This document shows positions 35,816-45,824 of a stretch of 64,000 nucleotides of DNA, one piece after another. The notes beneath the pieces were generated by a model, which was given only the letters and a program-made list of their open reading frames with translations, was not told the DNA's origin and ran no database searches. The DNA lies in assembly GCA_009617715.1 (NCBI GenBank), contig VTFK01000055.1, positions 868,001-932,000 on the forward strand, written 5' to 3'. Numbering within the stretch: position 1 is the first letter of the stretch; each line of letters opens with the position of its first letter. This DNA is from Plectrocnemia conspersa. Its lineage: Eukaryota > Arthropoda > Insecta > Trichoptera > Polycentropodidae. The translations under genes and the position numbers were made by a program.

Positions 35816-36185
35816 ATTTTCGGGAAGTTCAGATCCGATAACAAATGGCCAATAATCTATTTCGGATTAGCAGTGCCTATATCGGAAAATGGAACGGGGT
35901 TGGTAGATAGGGACAGAGAGAGTGTGCCGAAGAAGAACAAGTCGGCGTGCAATTTGTCGGCATTGCAATTTAAAGTGATAAGCCCAGCGCAGCGACAGGG
36001 GGGAGATGAAGGCGAAGGTGGAGAAGAAGAAGAAGACAAAGCCCGTTTAAGAAGGGCGCCCACTTAAAAATATAATGCAATAATCTCCGTCTCGAGCTTC
36101 CATTTCGGCGAGCTTTACAGCCAATTTCGGCTGAAAAAACTGCGGAGGCCCGCCGATAACGTAAGTCGCTCTCTTCCGACTTACA
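35816..36185 (+). other. GC-rich island, possible untranslated or first exon
   Basis: GC-rich, with a purine-rich stretch (GGTGGAGAAGAAGAAGAAGA) and ending near GCCGATAAC|GTAAGTC at about 36160, a strong donor. A 64-codon frame (35873-36067) ends before that donor and its Glu-rich tail simply follows the purine run, so coding is doubtful. A promoter or untranslated exon on the plus strand is possible. Confidence 0.25.
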
Positions 36186-38179
36186 CATTGTTAAGGAATT
36201 TACTTTGTAACGGAATAAAATAGTTGTTAGGATGTTATAATTATTTATTGTATAAAAATAGTGTAGTAAAAATAATAATATAAAAAATAAAATAAATAAA
36301 TATATTATTCGAAAACATTAAGTAGTTTCGGAAAACCATAAAAAGCCATCCAATGGTTTGAATGTCAAATTTCAACCATTTAATTTAAAAATAGGTTAAA
36401 AAAATTAAAAACAAGGTTAAAACAATATTTAAAACTCAAAAAGTTGTTGGTCCGGTATTCGCACACTTGTTAGCTTCGGTACCTCACGACAGTAAAGTAC
36501 CGACAGCTAGTAAGAATATTTATATTTTACTAACCTTTACTTCCTTTATTCTCAAATTTGAATGGTGTTACTTTGTATTACGTTTTTATTTTAGGTAACT
36601 AAAGGTTATTACTATACAATCAAAATTATTAAAAAAATCTTAAAAAAAAATTTTTTAGATGCAAAAAATTCTTATTTTTGTATTACAAAACTTTAGCGAA
36701 AAACTTGTGCCACCCTTACATTAGCAAATGATGATAATTCTCTATACAGCTATTTTTTTCAGCAATAATAAAATGATTTATGATTAGAATTTTAATTTTA
36801 GTAATGTACCTAATTTTGATAGTAATATATATTATAATTAAAACTGTGCTGAAAAGAATTAATTAATAATCTCCCCTGAATTCGTTTTTTTGTATCAACT
36901 GCAATATTTTTTTATCGAGACAAATAGACAAAAGTAAATATGCAATAATATTACTATTTTAAAAGATATTTAAGAATTCATACAACTTTTAAATAATAAT
37001 TTATTAAAAATTTTTTTTCATAAAAATCCGAATTTATCTTAAAACAATAAACCAAAAGATATTTATTTCTTTGAATTTAACTAAGTCTACGACTTTTCTT
37101 GTCAAGAATTTTTTTATGCAGTGTTTAATTGTTTATGTATAAAGTAATATAAAATTATTATATAATATGTAAAACCATATGAAAATAATATTGGTATTAA
37201 ATATTTTTTTATATTAACACAAAATTAGTTTTCTAAATATTTTCATAAAATATTATTGAAATCTGAGAGCAATCAATTTAATATTTTGAATATTTTTTAT
37301 TTAATAGTTAGGTACAATTAAATCGGTGTTTTTATTGTTATTAATATTATTATTTGTGCATATTTGTTTTTTATTTTATTTTATATTATTTTTAGCTCGG
37401 TTCTTATTAATAATTACTTTTTAATAATTCATAAGGTTATAACTATGTCAAACAATCATTAAAACACATATAAACAATTCATTCGTATTTTATTTTATCA
37501 TTAATTATTTATTATAAATTAACCGCTTTTTTCGTATATACAATTTTAATTTACATACATACATGAATAATAATGTTTTAATATGTACACTCTTCGATAC
37601 AATATATTATTTACAAGGCAGTATAAAGCGAATATATTACCAATTGTATGCCGTTTAAATATTTTAACTAACAAAACGACTGCGTTTATATATATAATAC
37701 ATTATTTATTAATTACATAACCATCACAATTAAACTATTTACAATAACGCTGCGATCAGTCGATCATATTAAACAAAATGATATGAATATTTATATGTTT
37801 GGATATTAACAATATTTTTTTATTAATTTCACTATTTTAAAATCACCCTGTCTCATATATTTTATTGTGAATCATTAGGGCGACACTTGATCGTCAAAAA
37901 CACAAATTTAAATATAATAATAATAATTTTCATTTATATATTATTGCCACAATTTTCAGCTAAGAGTTGACGTTTATCACACAGACTATATTTTAATTAA
38001 TTATTTAATAACATATTAAAATATTAAATATACATTTATAAGCTCAACGATAATTTAATATTTTTCACATAACGTAGTATAACAACCTTATATTTTAATA
38101 ATTACTGATCGATTCTGTTACAAGTCTTCGATTCATTTTTTATAACCTCTTGACTGCCACGCAACGATAAAAAATGCTA
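36186..38179. other. AT-rich intergenic DNA
   Basis: Nothing recognisable before the sarcoglycan 3' end. Confidence 0.6.
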
Positions 38180-38467
38180 TTTATTTTCATATGAAAAAGA
38201 AATATGATATCTTTATATAATGCACATGACTCATATGTGTTGTTGTTAATAGACTTATTATCAGCATTTTAATATATATATATATATATATATATCGTTA
38301 TATGACATTCAAAAGGTTTATACGACCCTAGAGCTATATTGTCGTATCTATATTATAGCTGCTTTACATAAACGCATTAAGTACTCAAATTACAGATGCG
38401 ACAAGATAGCACTAAGGTAGTTTTTGTGGAAATTTAACTATGAAACGATGTATCGTTATAATTTGGA
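38180..38467 (-). other. Probable 3' UTR with polyadenylation signal
   Basis: The sequence after the sarcoglycan stop is AT-rich. A canonical AATAAA on the minus strand (TTTATT at 38180-38185) lies about 285 nt downstream. It also holds an (AT)n tract at 38272-38295. Further TTTATT copies follow beyond 37.9 kb, so the true end may differ. Confidence 0.45.
38272..38295 (+). repeat. (AT)n microsatellite
   Basis: Uninterrupted AT dinucleotides, about 12 units, inside the probable 3' UTR. Confidence 0.9.
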
Positions 38468-38662
38468 TCATCGACATATGTAGCTTTCTTCTTTGGCAGC
38501 ACATATTCCATGGGGCGATGCTAGGAACAATTTTCCATTGGCACAGGCACAAAGTTGGTAGATATCATGATGGTGAGGATCTCTGGAATGTGCAGCACTT
38601 GGAGGTAGTGGTAGGGCAGATTTAAGTTTTGGCATGAAGACACCAGCGGCTTCCAATCTTAT
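38468..38662 (-). CDS. Scgdelta: Sarcoglycan exon 5 (terminal coding exon)
   Basis: Acceptor AAATTCATAG, then ATAAGATTGGAA (IRLE). It encodes the C-terminal domain with [19 protein letters not shown] and ESYIC before the stop at 38470-38468, the cysteine pattern typical of beta/gamma/delta sarcoglycan C-termini. A Pro/His stretch ([15 protein letters not shown]) lies just before it. Confidence 0.92.
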   Translation of the reverse strand: MRLEAAGVFMPKLKSALPLPPSAAHSRDPHHHDIYQLCACANGKLFLASPHGICAAKEESYICR

Positions 38663-41600
38663 CTATGAATTTAAAAGTTTGTCATTTTCTTTTATTTTTG
38701 TAACAGTTTAAAAAATGCTAATAGTAATTAAATTGTATTATTATCAAAAAAAATTTAAATAAGATTTTTTAAATAATTTAATTAAATTCAGAAATCACAA
38801 TCAATAGGTAGCATTTAACAAAAGCATTTTATTAGTCCGTTTTGGTCTAATAATCAATATATAAAAATGTATTATTATTAAATTTTGAATTATTTTATTA
38901 GTTTACTGATTCTTTACGATATTTTTAAAAAAGATTGTCTTAAGGAAAGGTATATCATTTATTATTATCAGTTAATAATAGTGTCAAGTTTCAAGGCACT
39001 ATTACACTAAGTTTTTATATTTAAAATATTTGTAATAATATAAATACATAACAATGTTACACTTCTTTTGAATAAACGACACGTACAATGCTCTTAATCT
39101 GTTTAATGTCATTTAAAATTTTCTACACAAAATACCGATTAAATCATATAATATATATGTATTATATATGTATATTCATATACATTTACACAAAAAAAAA
39201 TATTTAAAAAATTTAATCAATTACATTTTCGTAAAACAATAATGTTACATCCAATTCCATTAAATACTTTGTATTCATTTTTGCTGAAAATATATTTAAT
39301 AGCCGTAAAATAAAAAAGCTTTCAACGAAGACTTAAAATAAAGCACGACCATTATTTATTCAACCATTCGTCTATAAACTTCTATGCTACTGTATCAATC
39401 GTCTGCAAACAAACGAAAATAAAAACAATCAAATTTCGAAGCTTTCGACTAAAGCGAACTTCGAGTGGATATTGGTTTTTAACAATGTTTGCAAAAATAT
39501 CAATAAACTCAATTGTAATGCAATGCTGTTTTAATGCGGAGTTCAACAAGTTTGAATTTTATTTTTTAGTTAACTGAAAAATATGCTTATATATAATACT
39601 TACTGCACCCGCTATAGACTGAAGCCTTAAATTTGAAAGACTTGAAGCCGTTATATCTCCAGCTCTCGACTCAATGTTGATTGTTTGAGCTGAGCGCATT
39701 TCTAATGATCTAGTTGGTGATTCTAACCTGTAGAAAAATAAATATATATATATAAAAGAAAAGTTAAAATGATGTGAGGTTAGGTCCTGTCAATTTAAAG
39801 TAATAGAGCTATAAGTTAAGATAGATCCATGGATTATTTTAGGTGTAGTGTTTTTATATTGAGTCTTGAAGATCAGCATTAGTGATTTTTATATATTATT
39901 ATTATTACAGATGTGGTTTTTTAAGATTTTCCTAATCTTATGGATTAATATTTAAAAAAAATGTGCATAGTAACAAATATTTAACGTCAGTTGTAATCAG
40001 GATATGAAAATTTCGGGGGCCGTTCTTCTTGAGAGGAAAAATCATAGCAAAGATATATGTATTATATAAAAAAGTAAAAATTGATCTCAAATAATGAGTT
40101 GTTTGAAATGTATGTACCCTTTTTATACATTCAATAAATGAAAGGAGCGGAACATTGCCTTCAAAAGCACACACTTTCTAGGTAGTATTTTTACAATAAA
40201 TATTATAATTCAGAGGGACAGATTTTAGTTTATTGACACGGCTCCGTTTGTGTTAAAATTTAATTGTAAATTATTGTTGACTTTATCGCTTTTTAAAATA
40301 TATTTAACAAATGTAAATTAGTTACAGAAAATTCAGGTGTTTCATCTGAAAATTCAAATTGAGTACCTAAAGAAGAAGCAAGGAAATAACGAAAAATCAA
40401 CAACAGCATCAGTTGAACTAAATAAATTTAGTTTTTTTTATTTATTGTGTTATGAATAATTTGACAGCTGGATTTAATGCAGAAAAATAAAAAGATAAAA
40501 CATTCAGTTTAATTTTGTTATTCCTAAAAAAATCTAGAAAAAGCAGTTTCGAATCTTTCCTGTAAATATTTTTTAATATAATTTAACTGATATGCTGCTC
40601 TAAAGTGTCTATGAAGCTCAATTTGACAGTTGCAAAACGTCCATTTGCTGTTCAAACCCAAATCTAACCCAATGAAAGTTGTAAAAATAATTATTATTTT
40701 AGAACTGTCATTTGGTTTAAAATAAGTAAGTCTAAAATACAAATTAAGCCAACTCATCTCTCAGAAGAAAATAAGCGGGAGAATAAGTACAGACAGACAT
40801 CGCATCTAACATATTTCTCTATAGTTTGGCTGCATTTCAATATTACACTATGTTTTAAAAATATAACAGCTATCTTTACCGATAAAACTATGGACTTCTA
40901 ATATAAGAAGGCTGATCAAAGTATATTCAAACCGAATTTTGGTCAATAGGAGAGCGCAAAAACAATTATCACTTCTCAGAAGGCAAAAATTCACATCAAA
41001 AGCAATAAAATCGTGTCGACGCCGTCGCAGTGGGAACGCTCGGTAACGAGCGTTCCCATTGCGACGGCGCTGACACGATTTTATTGCTTTTGACGTGGAT
41101 TTTTGACTTCTGAGAAGTGATAATTGTTTTTTGCGCTCTCCTATTGGGCAACATTCGGTTTAGATCTGCTTTATTTGATTCTCACTCGTGATATTGTAAT
41201 ACATTTTTTTTTAAATACCTGAACTGGAAAATTTACTATATGGAAACACTGAGCATCAAAGAAAACACGACTAATTATCAATAAGCAGATATCTTTAATA
41301 ATGCATAATGCCTAATAAAAATATTTCATATTAAAATATGATTTCAAAAAATATGTGGCAACGGTGGCTAATTTTTATATTTATTTGTTTCGTAGAAAGG
41401 GTTCATACATATTATTATTTATTTAAGAAATTATATTACAATATTAAAAAAATATATAAAAAGCCATTTTTATCATGAGGCCCGGAATCATTGTTTTTCC
41501 AGGTTCGCTCTCGGTGGCCCTGGCTGTAATAATAGTTTATAATTAATAAAATATGTCACTAATTACATAGGCGTTGATTGTGTCCACCCCATTGTAACAC

Positions 41601-43661
41601 ATTGGGCAAACGATTTTCATGTAACATTGCATGATTCACAATAAATACATAAACATTGACTTTTATCAAAATAGGTTCGTTTAATTTGATAGTTCTTAAA
41701 TTGCATTTATTTTTGATCGCCCTGTATGTAGGTACCGTATATCCACAAACGTGAAAGGTTAAAGGGGTTAGTGGTATCGAAAGATCTCCATCATCCTCCT
41801 ATCTCCATTCTGATCAATCTTGACCTTACGAGGGATATTCACACCCTTATTCGATTGCGTGAATAAAGGATGAGCGAATTTATACGCAAATGTTTTACAG
41901 CGTCCCGTATGAATATCTCAGCCGGAAAATTCGTTACATAAGAGGGTCGTACGAATAGTATTGGGCTTTTTACATGCATATTTTAAATAAATATCTATGG
42001 TAGCAGTAGTTGTTGCAGTAGAGATTTTATATGAAAAATGTAGCTTATATTTATTAGAAATCAGACCAACATGAGTCGACAGATTTTATGCATTATGATT
42101 TTTTTATAATAAATATACATATTTATATTAATTAAAATATAAAATAAAATATTAGCGTATTAAAGAGCCTAATGGCCTTGATCTAACGGGGATCAGTAAA
42201 GGATGTAGTTGTAATTCTTAAAGACGTCTCGGAACTCAAATCTATTTTTTTTCAAAAATAGTTTGATTATCAATATTTAGCGACATATTACTTTGTGTGC
42301 ACGCTACACACTGTGGCACAACTGTTTTTTTTTAAATAAATGATATTTATCATTAAAATAAATATTTCGATTCATCTTACAAATTAATTTGATCTGAACA
42401 TTACATTTTATTTTTATTCAAAGGTGTTTATGTATTTAAAATAAGTTGGGTCACTCACGTTAGTTGGTTACCAGGTGAAGCCCTGACTAAGGGCGTCTGA
42501 ATGGACCCGCTGAATACAGCTCCCCCTGCTCCAGTGACCTTGAGACTTTCAGCCCCAATTTCAATGGCTGCGGGGGAGGCTGAGAATAGTATAGTGCCCC
42601 TAGTGTCTGTGACTCTAAAAGCGTTCGTGATGCACTCCAATTTATCGTTACCTGAAACAAAATAGGACATTTGAGTTTGAAGCATTACACAACACGTTAT
42701 TCGCTACTTAACTGTTAAATTAGTTTATATGTTTATGTCTTGTTTAATATGTTTTGTTAACTGTATGATTTTATGTGTATTATTTAATTGACTTTATTTA
42801 ATGCGTTTTTTTAAAAGCTTTAATCTGTCATAATTATTTTTAAACTTGGTATGAACTAATACTTTTATATTTTTTGTATTTTTGACCATTGTGACGCATT
42901 GGGCGAACCATATAGCTCATGATGGTCCAAAATAAATATTTAAATAAATGATTTTATTTTTATTTTTACTATGAATTATAATTATATTTTGTTTTGTATT
43001 TTTGACCATTGTAACGCATTGGGGGAACCATATAGCTCATGATGGTCCAAAATAAATAGTGAAAAATTTTTTTTTTGCTGCCTTTAAAGTATAAAATATA
43101 TTTTTAAGAGATCAAAATAACCATAAAATATTGTGTACATCATATGATTTATAGAAATAAAAAATATACATACCTATAAATAATTTATTCGTAGGATCAC
43201 CGTCGTCCGTTCTAGTGATAATTGAAAAATTTCTGGAAGACTCAATAGTGATTGGTTGGCCTCTTCTAGATCTCAATGTAGACGCATATAACGAGTCTAA
43301 GATCATGGCTTGTCCTAACAACTGCAAACCTCCAGGAACTATCCTCAATTGCCCCATACCCTCCTAAGCATATAAAATTAATAATTAGAAACATTTTTAA
43401 TACAAATGAAAATATTTCACTGTCAATTAAAATCTTACCATATTAAAATCCATAACTTTCAATATCCATAATGTCAACGCTAGGTTTATAATCATCATGA
43501 CCATAAGACCAAAGATGAGCAAATACAAGCATCTCTTTCTCCATCCGTATATACCGATTTTAACGTTGCAGTTTTTACTAGTTTGGTGGTGGTGAAGTAG
43601 AGAATCATTTTTTCTCACGTGGTTGTTCGAATTGACTTTCGTTGTTTCGCTATAAGGCATT
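38468..43661 (-). CDS. Scgdelta: Delta/gamma-sarcoglycan, five coding exons, complete ORF
   Basis: Sarcoglycans are type II membrane glycoproteins of the dystrophin-associated complex at the muscle plasma membrane. Joining 43660-43439, 43363-43174, 42651-42459, 39727-39604 and 38662-38468 gives 924 nt (307 residues plus stop), close to the roughly 290 residues of vertebrate delta-sarcoglycan. Residues 33-42 ([10 protein letters not shown]) are the family signature just before the membrane; residues 44-67 form one hydrophobic segment. The extracellular part has an NFS glycosylation sequon in exon 2, the family motif [10 protein letters not shown] in exon 4, and the C-terminal [10 protein letters not shown] with a cysteine cluster in exon 5. 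Intron phases (0, 1, 2, 0) agree across every junction and each intron has GT-AG ends. Introns are 75, 522, 2731 and 941 bp. Family assignment is firm; choosing delta over gamma follows the single insect orthologue and is inference. Confidence 0.95.
38663..39603 (-). other. Scgdelta: Sarcoglycan intron 4
   Basis: AT-rich 941-bp intron with GTAAGT donor and TTCATAG acceptor. Nothing else was recognised in it. Confidence 0.85.
39604..39727 (-). CDS. Scgdelta: Sarcoglycan exon 4 (short)
   Basis: Acceptor TATTTTTCTACAG, donor GCA|GTAAGT, phase 0 at its end. It encodes [20 protein letters not shown], then [28 protein letters not shown] is identical to the vertebrate motif. At 124 bp the exon is easily missed by an ORF search; it restores the frame between exons 3 and 5. 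Confidence 0.92.
40915..41179. mobile_element. Long near-palindromic foldback element in intron 3
   Basis: Two arms of about 130 bp are inverted copies around GCTCGGTAACGAGC (41038-41051). The left arm holds CAATAGGAGAGCGC, AATTATCACTTCTCAGAAG, AAAAGCAATAAAATCGTGTC and GACGCCGTCGCAGTGGGAAC. The right arm carries their complements with few changes, and CCGAAT with GGAGAGCGC near the outer end. It encodes no protein. It is best read as a foldback/MITE-type transposon, but no clear target duplication was seen. Confidence 0.75.
41570..41650 (+). repeat. GTAACGCATTGGGC-core repeat in intron 3
   Basis: GTTGATTGTGTCCACCCCAT, TGTAACACATTGGGCAAACG and TTTTCATGTAACATTGCATG. Best-preserved of four copies; see 605, 18915 and 26190. 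Confidence 0.6.
42459..42651 (-). CDS. Scgdelta: Sarcoglycan exon 3
   Basis: Acceptor TTGTTTCAG, donor AC|GTGAGT, phase 2. It encodes the repeated beta-strand part ([19 protein letters not shown], then [16 protein letters not shown]), aligning with the LLFSADNNEVVVGAERLRV segment of vertebrate delta-sarcoglycan. Confidence 0.92.
42652..43173 (-). repeat. Two tandem retrotransposon 3' tails in sarcoglycan intron 2
   Basis: Two copies of a tail, 120 bp apart, share TTTTGTATTTTTGACCATTG, the core ACGCATTGGG and ATAGCTCATGATGGTCC, then AAATAAAT. Each folds as a hairpin (42884-42927 and 43004-43047). The same hairpin with a perfect stem ends the non-LTR element at 14174-14217, so these are probably severely 5'-truncated insertions or a tandem duplication of one. 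Confidence 0.7.
43174..43363 (-). CDS. Scgdelta: Sarcoglycan exon 2
   Basis: Acceptor TATATGCTTAG then GAGGGTATG; donor G|GTATGT, phase 1. It encodes [17 protein letters not shown] and an NFS sequon matching the conserved glycosylation position of the family. The intron before it is only 75 bp. Confidence 0.92.
43439..43661 (-). CDS. Scgdelta: Sarcoglycan exon 1 (first coding exon)
   Basis: Encodes residues 1-74: a polar, His/Asn-rich cytoplasmic tail, the IYGWRKR motif and the single membrane segment. The ATG at 43660 is preceded by the acceptor TTTGTTACAG, with one untranslated base (43661) in this exon, so transcription begins in an upstream untranslated exon. It ends ATG|GTAAGA, phase 0. 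Confidence 0.93.
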
Positions 43662-45759
43662 CTGTAACAAAGTAAAAGTAAGATTGTTATTCACTGCTAG
43701 TGGTTTCGATAGATTATATTAAAATTTTAGACCTGGGCGATTCTGCCCACCAGTGGACGTTTAGTGATTTTCGGAAGGAACTAAAAAAATAAAAATAAAT
43801 ATTAAATGAAATAATTAATGAAAAAATTATATTACTTTAATAAAACTAGTCACCTAACAAAACAACAACCTATTAACAACCTAACCTAACCAAATTTAAA
43901 TAAATGTAAAATATGTAAAACTATGTATAAACATCAACAATTAAGAGACACGACACAAGTTCCGCGAACCGTGCCAATGAACCTATCAGTTGTCAAGAAG
44001 CGCGCCACATTAAAACGATCCCCTTCAACGTGCGAGGTGATTATACGACTTAGGCGCACGACAATGTATACTATTTTAATACAGACGACGCTCGGAATAC
44101 TACTTCGCGACAATAACTAATTTGCTTTACGGTCTTATGCTTGCACTACACTCTCTGAAAGTTGTCCGAACCGAAGTTCACCTAAAGTCGGCCGAGGTCG
44201 CTGACTTCCGAGTAGCGGCCACACTGCTAAAATTTCATATGCCGTCCGGACGGCGGGCGTGAATGACGTCTGCACGGTGGCTGTTGTCATGTACAGCTGG
44301 CATATTTGCGCGCGATCGAAAAATGTGCAAAGTAATCGCAATTTTTAAATTGTCATATTATTAAAATAACGCTATTGATAATTATAAAAGTTTGTGTGGG
44401 CACTCACCAATACAATATCAGTGAAAACTTTTCGGTCGTAAATATTTAATTTACGCAAAATCTTTGTTGACTTTTGCAAAATGTCATAAGGCATAAAAAT
44501 GATACTTCAGAATACGAACACCACATCTGTGACTATCCTAGAATTTGTCGCCATCGATTCTAAATAAGAATTCGTTATGGTGTGACATTTATATAAACTG
44601 ATCTAGGAAAATACACAAGGATATTCGAAACGTTGTTTTTTAACAAAATCAAGTACCACTAATTATTTTTTAATTATTTAATTTTATATGAAAAAAATAT
44701 AATAACGATATATGTTAGAAGAATATACTATCAAAAATATAATTAATCCCTTTTGGTGCCCTAAAATATTCAAAGATGTCAGTAAGAGTCTGTTGAAGTC
44801 CCCGATAAGCATGTGGTATTATAACTTGACCACTTGACCACGATGCAGCGCTCGACGTGCGTGTTAACCATAGGACGCCTACGCGTATACTGAAATTGAA
44901 TCGAATTACTCGTTCTATCTCAGTTTACGAAAAACCATGTCATTATCTCTCTCACTCTCGTCACTTAACACGCGAAAGAGCGAAAGGGGAAGTATCTCAC
45001 CGCTCGCGCTCGAAAGAGCAGCTCCGAGTTCGGTTTCTTTGACTTCGGTCCGTTTGCCGACAATTTACGGAAGCGCTCAAAGCTAGCCAAGTCGACTAAA
45101 TAACCCCCACTCTACCCTCGGGCAAAATCAAAGTAACCCACTATATTCTCCATCCTTTGCCAACCTTGGCCAACTTCTAGAGAGTGTAGTCAGGCATTAC
45201 ACCTCGCCTTCTATGTGAACGTCATCTCCAAGACATTCGCTTGCGAATTATTTTATAAAATGGGTTAATTTTGTCTTAGAATATTGTATTAAAATATTAA
45301 TGTATTAGGGATTTTCTTTACTACGTCTCGTCAGATCTAATATAAAAAATGACGATATCTTTTGAGCATTTTAGAGAGCAAGAAACTGAGAAAGTTAAGA
45401 AAATAAAATCAAGGTAAGAATGAAGTAAATTGCTACAAGACAAATTTGTCTGAATGGGTGTAATTCATTTTTACTTAAGATTGTGGTTATCATAGAAAAA
45501 GAAAATTCAGTTTAGCTTATAGCACTAGCTGGTGCAGTGACCGAGATAGTGTAAGCGACTACCCTCGCAACCAAGTTAAACGCCGCACTGTCAAAAGTGA
45601 CACTTTCACACAGCGGCCCCCCAGGTGTATACGGCGCCAATAAAAACGGCAGACGGCTGTTAAAAACTCCACGGGAATTTATGCCCGATTCGGCACTGGT
45701 GTGGGGCAATAAAAATGCGTCCGGACCGAAAACAATACCCATATATTTCGCGAGTGCAA
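43662..45759 (-). promoter_or_regulatory. Upstream region of the sarcoglycan gene
   Basis: The acceptor at 43662 implies an upstream untranslated exon, which is probably in one of the GC-richer blocks at 44130-44340 or 44850-45240. The second holds CTCTCTCACTCTCG, GCGAAAGAGCGAAAGG and GCTCGAAAGAGC, GA-rich motifs of the kind bound by GAGA-type factors at insect promoters. The exact start site is not visible. Confidence 0.35.
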
Positions 45760-45824
45760 TTGGTTGCGATGATCGCGAAACCGAGCCGTTATAGATGCGC
45801 TCGGTTTCGCAATCATGCTGCCAA
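45760..45824. ncRNA. Precursor-miRNA-like hairpin (candidate)
   Basis: ATGATCGCGAAACCGAGC (45769-45786) pairs with GCTCGGTTTCGCAATCAT (45799-45816) with one mismatch around a 12-base loop; pairing continues outward to TTGG/CCAA with one bulge and one mismatch, giving arms of about 26 nt. Size and imperfection fit a pre-miRNA. No known miRNA was recognised and the expressed strand is unknown. A plain inverted repeat is the alternative. Confidence 0.3.

Larger units (their letters stand above)
39728..42458 (-). other. Scgdelta: Sarcoglycan intron 3
   Basis: The longest intron, 2.7 kb, mostly AT-rich. It contains the foldback at 40915-41179, a copy of the short ATTGTAACACATTGGGC repeat at 41570-41650, and a copy of the GATTTTCCTAATCT repeat at 39918-39950. 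No further exon-like sequence was recognised; splice phases require none. Confidence 0.85.

Noticed and set aside
35873..36067. Glu-rich 64-codon ORF as a coding exon
   Set aside because: The acidic tail is a translation of a simple purine-rich run and the frame closes before the nearby donor.
43923..44120. Plus-strand 65-codon ORF beside the sarcoglycan start
   Set aside because: No resemblance to a known protein; it lies in the expected 5' intron or promoter region of the opposite strand.
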